From the NCBI GenBank assembly GCA_910579615.1, contig CAJTUA010000012.1:54671-118670 (forward strand): a stretch of DNA of 64,000 bases, written 5' to 3'. Origin of the DNA: an uncultured Lachnospiraceae bacterium (GTDB lineage Bacteria > Bacillota > Clostridia > Lachnospirales > Lachnospiraceae). Below are positions 50,700 to 60,010 of this stretch, one piece after another (the stretch's first letter is position 1; the number at the start of each line of letters is the position of its first letter). The notes below the pieces were generated by a model. It was not told the DNA's origin, searched no databases, and worked only from the letters and a program-made list of their open reading frames with translations. The position numbers and the translations under genes were made by a program.

Positions 50700-51119
50700 C
50701 TATTTTGTAAATGTGTGCGTATACACAACTGTTCCGTCCGGATTCTCATAAATCATCTGAACCGCCGGATTCTTTACATCAATCAACTCCGCCATCTCAT
50801 CCAAAACTGCATCAAACTGTGTTTTGTACAGTTCAAGATTCGCATCAAATTGAGCGGTTACCTCATCCGATACTGGAAGCGCTACATCATAGATGTAACG
50901 ATAAACAAGTGTATCACCGTCCGCCTTGATTTCCACTGACATACCAGTGCCTTCCAGTTCCTTCTTTGCATCCTCAATCTGATCCTTCTGTGCGTCCACA
51001 TATGCCTGGACGGAATCAAATTCTTTACCGCTTCCGCATCCTACAAGCGTAGCGACCATTACAAGTGCCAAACATAAACTAGCCAATACAGTAGCAATTT
51101 TTTTCATATTCTTCATCAC
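50700..51119 (-). CDS. Lipoprotein with single DUF4854-like domain
   Basis: The 139-residue lipoprotein has the lipobox LVGC (about residue 28). One domain follows with VQAYVDAQKDQI, EIKADGDTLVYRYIY and a C-terminal VKNPAVQMIYENPDGTVVYTHTF. The same domain occurs twice in the neighbour at 51522. It resembles DUF4854 proteins, of unknown function, found at the surface of gut Clostridia. It is a paralogous pair by local duplication. Confidence 0.78.
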   Translation of the reverse strand: MMKNMKKIATVLASLCLALVMVATLVGCGSGKEFDSVQAYVDAQKDQIEDAKKELEGTGMSVEIKADGDTLVYRYIYDVALPVSDEVTAQFDANLELYKTQFDAVLDEMAELIDVKNPAVQMIYENPDGTVVYTHTFTK

Positions 51120-51380
51120 AAACTCTCCTCACGTTTTACTCTTCTACAAAGCAGAGCAGCAAAAAACACAGAGATTCCAAAGAGATGAAAATGTAAAAAT
51201 TACGTGATATCTGATACTTTATGGATTGTACTGAATCTGAAATTAAATTATAGCAGATATCTTACCAGAATGCAACCGGAATGCAAGTTTTGAAATTAAA
51301 ATATGGATGCACTTTTCCGGCATTTTTCGTGCAATTTCCCGGAAAACAAACAGAACCGTTTTTTCTGCTTTCTGCCAATC

Positions 51381-51473
51381 AGGCAAGGGAAATGTTTTCC
51401 GCCACTACTTGCCATGCGTGGGGGATGTGCTGTGGGGCGGCCAGATTCCATTCACGCCCTGCGCATATAAAAC
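51381..51473 (+). repeat. Family B intergenic repeat, copy 4
   Basis: Shares AGGCAAGG, the TTCCGCC block, GTGC, GGCCAGATTCCAT and TTCACGCCCTGCGCATA with the copy at 45880, lacking about 40 bp of its right half. It lies between the two lipoprotein genes, next to the terminator. Confidence 0.5.
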
Positions 51474-51509
51474 AGTGAAGGAAAACCCTTCTAAGATTTT
51501 CCTTCACTG
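51473..51509 (-). terminator. Terminator after the two-domain lipoprotein
   Basis: A 13-bp perfect stem (51473-51485 with 51497-51509), followed on the minus strand by TTTTATA. Confidence 0.8.
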
Positions 51510-51521
51510 CCCCATGCCATC

Positions 51522-52400
51522 TTATTTTGTAAATGTATGCGTATACAGTACCGTCCCCTCGGAATCCTCGTAAATAAGCCGGACGGTCGGATTCTCGACA
51601 TCGACCAGCTGCTCAATTTCCGCAATCACCGCATCAAACTGCGCCTGATACATACTCAGATTTGCCTCAAATTCCGCCGCAAGCTCCTCCGTCGCCTCAA
51701 CGACCATCTCGTAGGTATAGCGGTAAATCAAAGTATCCCCGTCGGCCTGAATATCCATGACCATGCCGGAGCCTTCCAGGCTGCTTTTTGCCTCGTCAAT
51801 CAGATCCTGCTGTGCAGCAACATAATCCTGCACCGTGGCAAACATCTTTTCGCTTTCCCCCTCCACAATGGTGCCCGGTGTTGTCTTTACGCCGTCCGAT
51901 GTAAACAGGCAGGAATAGACAAGGGAACCATCCGGATTCTCGTACAGAAGCTGAACTGCCGGATTCTTTGCGTCAATATATTTCTCCATCTCATCAAGAA
52001 TGGATTCAAACTGGCTTTTGTACAAATCAAGGCTGGAATCAAAAGAATCAATGACATACTGGGTCACCGTAACCGTCTCATCATAAACATAACGGTAAAT
52101 GAGTGTATCGCCATCCGCCTTTACTTCCATCGACATACCAGAATTCTTGTTCTGCTCAATCACTGCATCCACCTGATCCTTTTGCGCATCCAGATATTCC
52201 TGGACAGAAGCAAACATCTTGCTGTTTAGCAATTTCCCTGCGGTGCTGTCATCCTTGTCATCATCATCCTGCACATTCGCCTTTCCCCCGGTGGATTCAT
52301 CCTCATTATCACTCCCGCATCCTGCAAGTGAAAATACCATCACAAGTGCCAGGGCGAACCCGGCAAACAACGTTAAAAATTTCTTCATACTTTTCATCAC
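51522..52400 (-). CDS. Lipoprotein with two tandem DUF4854-like domains
   Basis: The 292-residue lipoprotein has lipobox LAGC (about residue 28), a short acidic linker and two copies of the domain seen at 50700 (about residues 62-168 and 185-292). Each has the VQxYxxAQ, ADGDTLIYRY and NPxVxLxYE-G-xVY patterns. The second copy is closer to the 50700 protein at its end (VLYTHTFTK). Internal and tandem duplication are evident. Extracellular and membrane-anchored; function unknown. Confidence 0.8.
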   Translation of the reverse strand: MMKSMKKFLTLFAGFALALVMVFSLAGCGSDNEDESTGGKANVQDDDDKDDSTAGKLLNSKMFASVQEYLDAQKDQVDAVIEQNKNSGMSMEVKADGDTLIYRYVYDETVTVTQYVIDSFDSSLDLYKSQFESILDEMEKYIDAKNPAVQLLYENPDGSLVYSCLFTSDGVKTTPGTIVEGESEKMFATVQDYVAAQQDLIDEAKSSLEGSGMVMDIQADGDTLIYRYTYEMVVEATEELAAEFEANLSMYQAQFDAVIAEIEQLVDVENPTVRLIYEDSEGTVLYTHTFTK

Positions 52401-52417
52401 TTTTTCCTCCTATTTTA

Positions 52418-52640
52418 AGTTCCGCATCTTCCCTCCCAGTACCTTTAATGGCAGTAGGATTTTTTCTCCGCTTCTCTCCGAAAAAATCCTACTGGGCACT
52501 GTCCGGGCAGATGCTGTTTTTGAGTTCCGCATCTTCCCTCCCAGACCCTCTCAATCCCAGTGAAATTTTTTCTCCGTTTTACTCCAAAAAAATTCCACTG
52601 GGGTCTGTCCGGGCAGATGCTGTTTTTGAGTTCCGCATCT
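52418..52640 (-). repeat. Family A structured repeat: two 105-bp units plus a partial third
   Basis: Units start at 52418 and 52523, with a truncated third at 52629. Each has outer arms (GCATCT with AGATGC) and an inner stem (about 14 bp in unit 1, AGTAGGATTTTTTC with its complement). In transcript sense they lie between gpsA and the lipoprotein gene. The same design with different stem bases occurs at 59696. Confidence 0.75.
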
Positions 52641-52648
52641 GCGGGTTT

Positions 52649-53656
52649 TTACCACTCCAGCGAGCTGTTTTCGATTGTGCGGTCGCGCAGAAGCAAATCG
52701 GACACTGCCGTGCGCGGATCCTTGTGCTCAAACAGCACGAGGTTGACCTGCTCCACAATCGGCATCTGCACACCGAACTTCTTTGACAGTGCAAGCGCCG
52801 CCTTCGCGCAGTACACCCCTTCCACGACCTGGTTGACCTCCTTCATCGCCTCCTCCATCGTAAGCCCCTTGCCGATAAGATAGCCCGCGTTGCGGTTCCG
52901 GCTATGCTTGCTTGTACAGGTCACAATCAAATCGCCAATGCCGGAAAGCCCGGCAAACGTCTCCACCCGGCAGCCCATTGCAACCCCAAGACGCATAATT
53001 TCCGCGATTCCCCGCGTCATCAGTGCAGCCTTTGTATTATCCCCAAAGCCAAGCCCGTCCGCCACGCCCGCTGCCAGCGCAATCACATTCTTGATGGAGC
53101 CGCCGAGCTCAATTCCGGTGATGTCCGGGTTTGTGTAGACGCGGAAAAACTCCGTCATGAAAATGTCCTGAATAAAGGAAGCCGTCTTTTTCGTGGCGGC
53201 ACCAACCACGCAGGTGGTCGGTATCCCGCGGGAAACCTCCTCCGCATGGCTTGGTCCTGACATCACGGCTACATCCGCCGCAGGTAACTCTTCACAGAGA
53301 ATATCCGTCAATGTCTTTGTTGTGTGTTCCTCAATCCCCTTGCTGACATTGACAATTATCTGCCCTGGTTTGATATATTCCGCGCAAAGTCTTGCCGTCT
53401 CGCGCACATAGGGGGACGCGACCGCCGAAACAATCAGATCCGGCGCGGCAAGCGCCACGGAAAGCTCCCCGGTCACCACCACTTCTTCCGGCAGCTTTGC
53501 ACCCGGAAGATTCGGGATGCTCCCCCGGTTGGCGGTAAGCGCCGCCACCTCCCGCTCAAGCTTTGACCAAAGCGTCACCTTATGTCCGTTGCCACACAAA
53601 AGAATTGCCAGAGCCGTTCCCCATGTGCCGGCTCCCAAAACTGTAACTTGATACAT
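52649..53656 (-). CDS. gpsA: NAD(P)H-dependent glycerol-3-phosphate dehydrogenase
   Basis: Makes sn-glycerol-3-phosphate for phospholipid synthesis. The 335-residue protein has the Rossmann motif VLGAGTWGTALA (about residues 5-16), the catalytic Lys region IELGGSIKNVIALAAG (about 190) and NRNAGYLIGKG. GGGGTGAAAC precedes ATG. It forms a phospholipid unit with plsY upstream, 21 bp away. Confidence 0.96.
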   Translation of the reverse strand: MYQVTVLGAGTWGTALAILLCGNGHKVTLWSKLEREVAALTANRGSIPNLPGAKLPEEVVVTGELSVALAAPDLIVSAVASPYVRETARLCAEYIKPGQIIVNVSKGIEEHTTKTLTDILCEELPAADVAVMSGPSHAEEVSRGIPTTCVVGAATKKTASFIQDIFMTEFFRVYTNPDITGIELGGSIKNVIALAAGVADGLGFGDNTKAALMTRGIAEIMRLGVAMGCRVETFAGLSGIGDLIVTCTSKHSRNRNAGYLIGKGLTMEEAMKEVNQVVEGVYCAKAALALSKKFGVQMPIVEQVNLVLFEHKDPRTAVSDLLLRDRTIENSSLEW

Positions 53657-53677
53657 GTTTCACCCCGTTTCCGCGCG

Positions 53678-54337
53678 TTAGGCGCCCTGTTTTTTACCGT
53701 CATCTTCCTTTACAACCGCAACCTTCTGGCCGATTTTATTCTCGGTTCCGTTTTTGATGCGGAGGATATTCTGCTTGTGGCGGAAATACGCTAATGCCAT
53801 AAACACGAGACTGACAACCAACGTATGTACGAAATATGGCTCGTTGTGGTCCATAATCGCAATCCAGATTGGAAAAATTGTTACGATGACAAGTGAGCCA
53901 ACGGACACAAACTTCGTAACAGCAACGCTGATTGCAAATGCTACAATATAAAGTGGGATGGCAAGCGGGTCGTGCGCTGCCATGACACCGGATGTGACAG
54001 CAATACCCTTGCCGCCCTTAAAATGTAGCCAAAAAGGAAAATTGTGGCCGATTGCCACACCAAGCCCGACATACAGCCCCAAAAGCTCCGCATACGGCTC
54101 CCCCTTAAAAATCACAAGGCGCGCCACAAGCATCGGAACCATCGCCTTTGCAACATCGCCAAGGTACGTAATCGCCCCCGCCTTCTTGCCGAGCGTGCGC
54201 AGGGTGTTTGTCGTCCCGATATTGCCGCTCCCGTAATTCCTGATATCCACATGGTTGAGCTTTCCAACGATATAACCGGTCGAAATACAGCCAAACCCAT
54301 ACCCGCAAAGCAGGCACAAAACAATCCGCCAGATCAT
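53678..54337 (-). CDS. plsY: Acyl-phosphate:glycerol-3-phosphate acyltransferase PlsY
   Basis: A membrane enzyme of 219 residues with about five spans that acylates position 1 of glycerol-3-phosphate. Motifs: GSGNIGTTNTLRTLGKKAG (about residues 36-54), GHNFPFWLHFKGGKGIAVTSG (about 95-115) and the later VSVGSL. ATG at 54337 follows GGAGG. It supplies the next step after GpsA; the der-plsY-gpsA order is typical of Clostridia. Confidence 0.95.
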   Translation of the reverse strand: MIWRIVLCLLCGYGFGCISTGYIVGKLNHVDIRNYGSGNIGTTNTLRTLGKKAGAITYLGDVAKAMVPMLVARLVIFKGEPYAELLGLYVGLGVAIGHNFPFWLHFKGGKGIAVTSGVMAAHDPLAIPLYIVAFAISVAVTKFVSVGSLVIVTIFPIWIAIMDHNEPYFVHTLVVSLVFMALAYFRHKQNILRIKNGTENKIGQKVAVVKEDDGKKQGA

Positions 54338-54369
54338 TGCCAATACCTCCATTTAGAGTTCCATACGTT

Positions 54370-55695
54370 TTAATTGTTCTCCTTGCGCTCCCTGATGATA
54401 AACTTCAGGGAAGTACCTGAAAATCCAAATGCCTCACGAATCTTGTTTTCAATATATCTTGTGTAAGAATAATGCAGCAGCTCCTTGTCGTTGACAAAAA
54501 GAACGAAGGTCGGCGGCTTTACCGAAACCTGCGTGATATAGTATAGTTTCAAACGCCTTCCCTTATCCGACGGCGGCTGCTGTAAGGCGGTAGCCTCCAT
54601 CAGAATCTCGTTGAGCACGCCGGTTGCCACACGCAGGTTCTGGTTCTGGATAACCACCTCAATCACCTCAAAAAGCTTATTCATGCGCTGCCCGGTCTTC
54701 GCCGAAATAAACATAATCTGCGCGTATGGGAGGAACGATAAAATCTCTTTAATCTTCGCTGTATGCTTGTAGATTGTCTTATCGTCCTTCTCAATTGCAT
54801 CCCATTTATTCACCGCGATAATAATGCCCTTGCCCCGCTCGTGCGCAATCCCTGCGATTTTCGCATCCTGTTCGGTAACCCCCTCGCAGGCATCAATCAC
54901 AACGACCACCACATCGGCGCGCTCTACTGCGGTAACCGTGCGGATAATGCTGAAGCGCTCGATTTCCTCCTTGATTTTGCTCTTGCGGCGAAGCCCTGCC
55001 GTATCAATGAAAACATACTCCCTGCCGTCAAACGTAACCGGGGTATCAATCGCGTCGCGCGTCGTTCCGGCGATATCCGAGACAATCACGCGGTTTTCCC
55101 CAATCAGCTTGTTGATGATGGACGATTTCCCGACATTGGGTTTTCCCACAATTGCAACCTTCGGGCGCTCATCCTCCTCCTGCACGGCATCCGCCGGGTC
55201 AAAATGCGCCACCACCTCGTCGAGAAGCTCGCCAAAACCAAGCATGGACGCGGCGGAAACCGGAACCGGCTCCCCGATGCCAAGATTGTAAAACTCGTAG
55301 ACATCCGCCATGAATTTTTCAAAGCTGTCCACCTTGTTGACTGCTAAAATAATCGGTTTCCCGCAGCGGCGCAGCATATCCGCCACCTTCCCGTCCGCAT
55401 CCGTAAGCCCCTGGCGCACATCCGTCACAAACACAATCACATCCGCCGTGTCAATCGCAATCTGCGCCTGCTCCCGCATACAGGTTAGCATCATATCCTT
55501 ACTTTCCGGCTCAATCCCGCCGGTATCAATCATGGTAAACTGCTTGTCAAGCCATGTGACCTCCGCGTAAATGCGGTCCCTCGTCACACCCGGCGTATCC
55601 TCCACAATCGAGATCCGCTCGCCCGCAAGTGCATTAAACAATGTTGACTTTCCTACATTCGGACGACCGACAATCGCCACTACCGGTTTACTCAT
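54370..55695 (-). CDS. der: Ribosome assembly GTPase Der (EngA)
   Basis: A tandem-GTPase protein of 441 residues needed for 50S assembly. First G domain: GRPNVGKSTLFN (about residues 9-20), DTGGIE, NKVD. Second: GKPNVGKSSIIN (about 184-195), DTAGLRRKS, NKWD. The C-terminal KH-like domain contains PPTFVLFVND. Length is normal. Confidence 0.97.
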   Translation of the reverse strand: MSKPVVAIVGRPNVGKSTLFNALAGERISIVEDTPGVTRDRIYAEVTWLDKQFTMIDTGGIEPESKDMMLTCMREQAQIAIDTADVIVFVTDVRQGLTDADGKVADMLRRCGKPIILAVNKVDSFEKFMADVYEFYNLGIGEPVPVSAASMLGFGELLDEVVAHFDPADAVQEEDERPKVAIVGKPNVGKSSIINKLIGENRVIVSDIAGTTRDAIDTPVTFDGREYVFIDTAGLRRKSKIKEEIERFSIIRTVTAVERADVVVVVIDACEGVTEQDAKIAGIAHERGKGIIIAVNKWDAIEKDDKTIYKHTAKIKEILSFLPYAQIMFISAKTGQRMNKLFEVIEVVIQNQNLRVATGVLNEILMEATALQQPPSDKGRRLKLYYITQVSVKPPTFVLFVNDKELLHYSYTRYIENKIREAFGFSGTSLKFIIRERKENN

Positions 55696-55809
55696 ATTTT
55701 ATAACCATACCTTTCAAACATCTTCCCCTGACAGTGTTTCCTAATACTCCATGCCGTAATTCCTGCATCTTAAACTTTGCCCGCCTTCTGCCGGCATCCG
55801 CTCTTTGCA

Positions 55810-57132
55810 TCATGGCTCCACGATTGCCTTTACAAACGACATCCCATCCGATTTTACAATACGCACGCGCGTTTGTAAAGTAGTTTCTACCTGATTGATT
55901 GTATAATCATCCAGAAAATCGCGTTCCTCCTCCCGCAGCATGGCTGAAGGAACCAACAGATATTCGCCGATTGGCATCCCTTTTAGCTGCGCCGTCAAAT
56001 CAGTTCCGGTCACAAGCCCTGCCACCGTAATTTCCTCGCCAAAAAAATGGTTGACAATCGGGTACACATGCACGGTAATATTCGGATATTTTTCCTGTAT
56101 CTGCGCCACAAGCCCTTCCAAAACGGGGGCAATCAGCACGCCGGTCGCAATCGAAACCTCCCGCCTCTGTTCCCCGCCGGGGAATGCAAAAAGCGCCTCT
56201 GCTACCTCATCCATCAAAAGCCGCACCATGCCGACCCCGTTTTCAAGCTGCCCATACCCCTCATAATAATCTGCCGCAGGAACCGGAACCCCCGCCTTTA
56301 AAAACCATTCATCGCTCGCGTGGACAAAGCGCGTCCCATGCTTTTGCAGCAGCCTCTCCTGCCAGGAAAGAAGCTGTGAAAGCACAGCTTTCGCATCTTC
56401 CTTGCCAAAACTTTCTAATAGGAAAAGCCCCTTACGGTATTTTGTCTTCCCGACCGGAACAACAGAAACGCTCTCCATGTACGGCATCAGTTTTTCAAGC
56501 TCCGCGATGCTGTAATCGAGTTCCGCCCCGTCATTGATGCCCTTGCAGAGCACAATCTGCGCATTCATCGAAATCCCCGCCTCGTAAAATCTGCGCAGCT
56601 TATCAAGCGCATCCCCCGCGAAGCGGTTGTTTAGCATCTTACAGCGCAGCTGCCGGTTCATTGTATGCACGGAAATATTGATTGGCGAAAGCTTGTAAAA
56701 GCAAATGCGTTCAACATCCTCGTCACTCATATTTGTTAACGTAATATAATTACCCTGCAAAAAGGATAATCTTGCATCATCATCCTTAAAATACAGGGTC
56801 TTTCGCATCCCCGGCGGCATCTGGTCAATAAAGCAGAAAATGCATTTGTTGCGGCAGGAGCGGTACGAATCCATCAGCCCATCCTCAAACGTAATGCCAA
56901 GGTCATCCTCATAGTCTTTCTCAATCTCAAGCTCCCACTCCTCGCCCGATGCCTTGCGCACAAGCAATGTCAGAAATTCATCGTTGGTAAGGTAATGATA
57001 ATCAAAAACATCTTCCACCGCCTTGCCATTGACACGAAGAAGCTCATCGCCCGGCGCAAGCGAAAGCTGGTCCGCAATGCTCCCCGGCGCTACCGACTGG
57101 ATTTTATGGTGATTTTTATGTCCCCTTTGCAT
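55810..57132 (-). CDS. Radical SAM protein with PDZ and DUF512 domains
   Basis: The 440-residue protein has an N-terminal PDZ-like segment (VAPGSIADQLSLAPGDELLRVNG, about residues 12-34) and a Cys motif, SCRNKCIFCFID (about 93-104, Cys-x3-Cys-x2-Cys). A C-terminal DUF512 domain has ATGVLIAP and VTGLVTGTDL. It lies upstream of der, as in many Clostridia. The reaction is unknown. ATG at 57132 follows GGAGG. Confidence 0.88.
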   Translation of the reverse strand: MQRGHKNHHKIQSVAPGSIADQLSLAPGDELLRVNGKAVEDVFDYHYLTNDEFLTLLVRKASGEEWELEIEKDYEDDLGITFEDGLMDSYRSCRNKCIFCFIDQMPPGMRKTLYFKDDDARLSFLQGNYITLTNMSDEDVERICFYKLSPINISVHTMNRQLRCKMLNNRFAGDALDKLRRFYEAGISMNAQIVLCKGINDGAELDYSIAELEKLMPYMESVSVVPVGKTKYRKGLFLLESFGKEDAKAVLSQLLSWQERLLQKHGTRFVHASDEWFLKAGVPVPAADYYEGYGQLENGVGMVRLLMDEVAEALFAFPGGEQRREVSIATGVLIAPVLEGLVAQIQEKYPNITVHVYPIVNHFFGEEITVAGLVTGTDLTAQLKGMPIGEYLLVPSAMLREEERDFLDDYTINQVETTLQTRVRIVKSDGMSFVKAIVEP

Positions 57133-57296
57133 GAAACGACCTCCATATCGCTTATTTTTTCCAAAACCTATGAAAAAATCCATGTTTTATCCAAACCCTG
57201 CAGGAATCCGTATTTCACCTGCCCCATATGAAAAATCAAACATACGGCTTTTGCGTGGCACACGCGAAACATGCATCCGGACATCCGCACAGTTTT

Positions 57297-58709
57297 TTAC
57301 CGGAGACGGCGGCAGGCATCCGTAAGCACTTCAAAATAATTTTCAAATGTCTTGGCACAGCACCCCGGATTATCAATCACGATGCCCGGAACGCGCAGGC
57401 CAATGAGCGCGAAGCTCATCGCCACACGGTGGTCATCGTAAGTTTGGATGATTCCGCCGTGCAGGGTGGATTTGCCGGAATCCCCTGCCACTTCGGTCCC
57501 CCCCGCTATGCCAGAATTCTTTTGCATGTCACCCTCCCGCTGCATATCATCCTCCGCCCGCCATGCCGGGAAAATCCGGATGCCGTCCTCAAATTCCTCA
57601 CAGCAGACCCCAAGCCCTGTCAGCTCATGTTTCATTGCCGCAATCCGGTCACACTCCTGCCCGCGCAAATGCCCAATTCCCGTGATGGTGGTCGGCGTAT
57701 CCGCAAACGGGGCGAGCACCGCAAGCGTCAGTGCCTGGTCGGAAAACGCGTGCATGTCCACAGCAACCCCCGAAAAATGCCCATCCGCAGGACCAATCAG
57801 GGCAATCCCTTCCGGTGTCTCCTCCATGCGCGCGCCCATCTCACAAAGGAGCTTTACAAATGCAATATCTCCCTGCAGCGTCGTTTCATGCACATGTGCC
57901 ACCGTCACGCGGATGCCGAGCAGCATCGCCATCGCATAAAAATAGCAGGCAGCCGAAACATCCGGCTCAATCCGGTAATCACGCGCATGGTAGGACTGCC
58001 CTCCTGGAACAAAATAATCTATCTGCCCCCCGGCATCCCTTTTGATGGCACGCACCCCGAATTCCTCCATCATCCGCGTTGTCATATCAATATAAGCCAT
58101 GCCGTGGCGGCCTGTTACATGGATGGTAAAATCCCCGTCTGTACGGCAGCACGAAATCAGAAGCGCGCTTAAAAACTGGCTGCTGTCATCAATATTTACC
58201 GTAATCTCCCGCGCAGAAACCCCTCTGCCTGAAATCCGGAACGGAAAATGATTCTCTTCCCCCAGGTAAGTAATTTCCGCGCCTAGCTGCTTAAGCCCGA
58301 AAAGCAGCGGTGCCATTGGCCGCCGCCGCATCTGTTGCGAAGCGTCCAGAAGATAATCCCCCTTTGAAATGCCAAGCAGGGCAGTCAGAAACCTCGCCGC
58401 AGTTCCCGCGCTCCCAACATAAATCGAAGCCTCCTGCTTCGGGATTTGATGCGGGTCGCCGGTCAATGTGACCATGCGCCTTTCCTCATCGATGGCCACG
58501 AAAAAGCCAAGCTCCTTTACACATTCCATAAAATATCTGGAGTCATCCGAAAAAAGCACACCGCGCAATGTGCTTGTGCCGTCCGCTAGCGTCGCGAGCA
58601 AAAGCGCGCGGTTCGTCATGCTTTTTGAACCGGGCACTTTTACAGTAAGCGATTTGTTTTTTATATTTCTGCGGTTGATTGTCTGTACCAGATATTGTTC
58701 CATTGTCAT
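57297..58709 (-). CDS. aroA: 3-Phosphoshikimate 1-carboxyvinyltransferase (EPSP synthase)
   Basis: Sixth step of the shikimate pathway. The 470-residue protein has VPGSKSMTNRALLLATLADG (about residues 25-44), GSAGTAARFLTALL (about 98-111), QMRRRPMAPLL and the later GIGHLRGQECDR. It is longer than the usual 430 residues because of an inserted stretch of about 35 Gly/Asp-rich residues near the end, before TYDDHRVAMSFALIG. The start has GGAG five bases upstream. It is not clustered with aroB. Confidence 0.94.
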   Translation of the reverse strand: MTMEQYLVQTINRRNIKNKSLTVKVPGSKSMTNRALLLATLADGTSTLRGVLFSDDSRYFMECVKELGFFVAIDEERRMVTLTGDPHQIPKQEASIYVGSAGTAARFLTALLGISKGDYLLDASQQMRRRPMAPLLFGLKQLGAEITYLGEENHFPFRISGRGVSAREITVNIDDSSQFLSALLISCCRTDGDFTIHVTGRHGMAYIDMTTRMMEEFGVRAIKRDAGGQIDYFVPGGQSYHARDYRIEPDVSAACYFYAMAMLLGIRVTVAHVHETTLQGDIAFVKLLCEMGARMEETPEGIALIGPADGHFSGVAVDMHAFSDQALTLAVLAPFADTPTTITGIGHLRGQECDRIAAMKHELTGLGVCCEEFEDGIRIFPAWRAEDDMQREGDMQKNSGIAGGTEVAGDSGKSTLHGGIIQTYDDHRVAMSFALIGLRVPGIVIDNPGCCAKTFENYFEVLTDACRRLR

Positions 58710-58820
58710 TGTAACTCCATTTCTACATCAAGCTGATATATTTTTTTCTGCCAATCCCAAAAGCAATTTTCCAGATTTTCTCCATAAAATACTTAAGGCA
58801 TCCCAGGCAATGCCATCCAA

Positions 58821-59675
58821 TCACCGCAACATAATAAACCCTGCCATGCTGCCGCGCTTTGTGCCGTTTGCGCGGTGAGAGAAAAACAAATCCTGGCGGC
58901 ACATGGTACAGAGCCCGGAAACAACGGTATGCTCTGGCTTTACCCCTGCCTGCAGCAATACCAGGCGGTTGGCTTCCCACAAATCCAAACGATATTTTTC
59001 GCAGCCCTGTGCCGCCCCTTCCGGGCCAGATAATGTCAGGATGGATTTCGCATCTTCCCCGAACGCCCCCAAAAATGCATCCGCAACATCCCTTCCCACC
59101 TCATAACATTCCGCGCCAATCGACGGACCAATCACAACGCGCAAATCGGACGGTTCACTCCCAAATTCCCCGCCCATCCGCTCCACCGCTTTTTCTGCAA
59201 TTCTCCCCACGCTTCCGCGCCATCCCGCGTGCACCGCACCGATGACATGTTTTACCGGGTCATAGAAAAGCAGCGGCACACAGTCTGCCCCAAACACCAT
59301 CAGCACTGCGCCGGATTCATTTGTAATATGCCCGTCCACTTCTGCATAATCGCGCTCTGAAAAAATGCCTTTGCCACAATCTGCCCTGTATGCCCGCCGG
59401 ACATTTGTTTTGTGCACCTGGTCGGTGAAAATCAGCTGTTCCGGCGCAAACCCCATGCTCCCGCAAATGCGGCGGTAATTCTCAAACACCCGTTCCTCCT
59501 CATCCCCCCGCCGGAACCCAAGATTCATCGAGGCAAAGCACCCGCGGCTCACACCCCCAAGGCGTGTGGAAAACCCGCATACAAGCTCAGGGTACGCCTC
59601 AAACACCGGAAATGCTACATAGGGCACCTGGTCAATATTCTTTAGAATTGCATGTTCATTGAGTTCTCGGTTCAA
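58821..59675 (-). CDS. ylmD: YfiH/YlmD/LACC1 family purine nucleoside phosphorylase-like protein
   Basis: A 284-residue member of the family earlier called polyphenol oxidase or laccase, now known to act on purine nucleosides. Metal ligands appear in TDQVHKTNV (His), DCVPLLFYD (Cys) and GAVHAGWRGS (His). The end carries SGLCTMCRQDLFFSHRANG. TTG at 59675, eight bases after AGAGG, fits better than GTG at 59684. In many Firmicutes it sits beside yggS and sepF; here it is 35 kb away. Confidence 0.88.
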   Translation of the reverse strand: MNRELNEHAILKNIDQVPYVAFPVFEAYPELVCGFSTRLGGVSRGCFASMNLGFRRGDEEERVFENYRRICGSMGFAPEQLIFTDQVHKTNVRRAYRADCGKGIFSERDYAEVDGHITNESGAVLMVFGADCVPLLFYDPVKHVIGAVHAGWRGSVGRIAEKAVERMGGEFGSEPSDLRVVIGPSIGAECYEVGRDVADAFLGAFGEDAKSILTLSGPEGAAQGCEKYRLDLWEANRLVLLQAGVKPEHTVVSGLCTMCRQDLFFSHRANGTKRGSMAGFIMLR

Positions 59676-59695
59676 TCTTTTCACCTCTTATAGTA

Positions 59696-60010
59696 AGTTC
59701 CGTATATGCCCTTCCAGACCCGCTTCATGACAGTGGAATTTTTCTCCGCCCTGCTCCGAAAAATCCCACTGGGGGTCTGTACGGGCATATACTGTTTTTG
59801 AGTTCCGTATATGCCCTTCCAGACCCGCTTCATGACAGTGGAATTTTTCTCCGCCCTGCTCCGAAAAATCCCACTGGGGGCCTGTACGGGCATATACTGT
59901 TTTTGAGTTCCGTATATGCCCTTCCAGACCCGCTTCATGACAGTGGAATTTTTCTCCGCCCTGCTCCGAAAAATCCCACTGGGGGCCTGTACGGGCATAT
60001 ACTGTTTTTA
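59696..60010 (-). repeat. Family A structured repeat: three perfect-period 105-bp units
   Basis: Units at 59696, 59801 and 59906, nearly identical (one base differs between unit 1 and units 2-3). Each folds into an outer stem (GTATATGCCC with GGGCATATAC) and an inner stem (AGTGGAATTTTTC with GAAAAATCCCACT). The array lies between yraN and ylmD in transcript sense and provides the last bases of yraN. Both strands happen to be open, but coding is not supported. Confidence 0.85.

Noticed and set aside
59681..59998. Open frame encoding three 35-residue repeats (and another on the plus strand)
   Set aside because: The 105-bp unit length is a multiple of three, so frames stay open by chance. Both strands are open, stems covary with the other array, and there is no ribosome binding site. 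Structure, not coding, is conserved.
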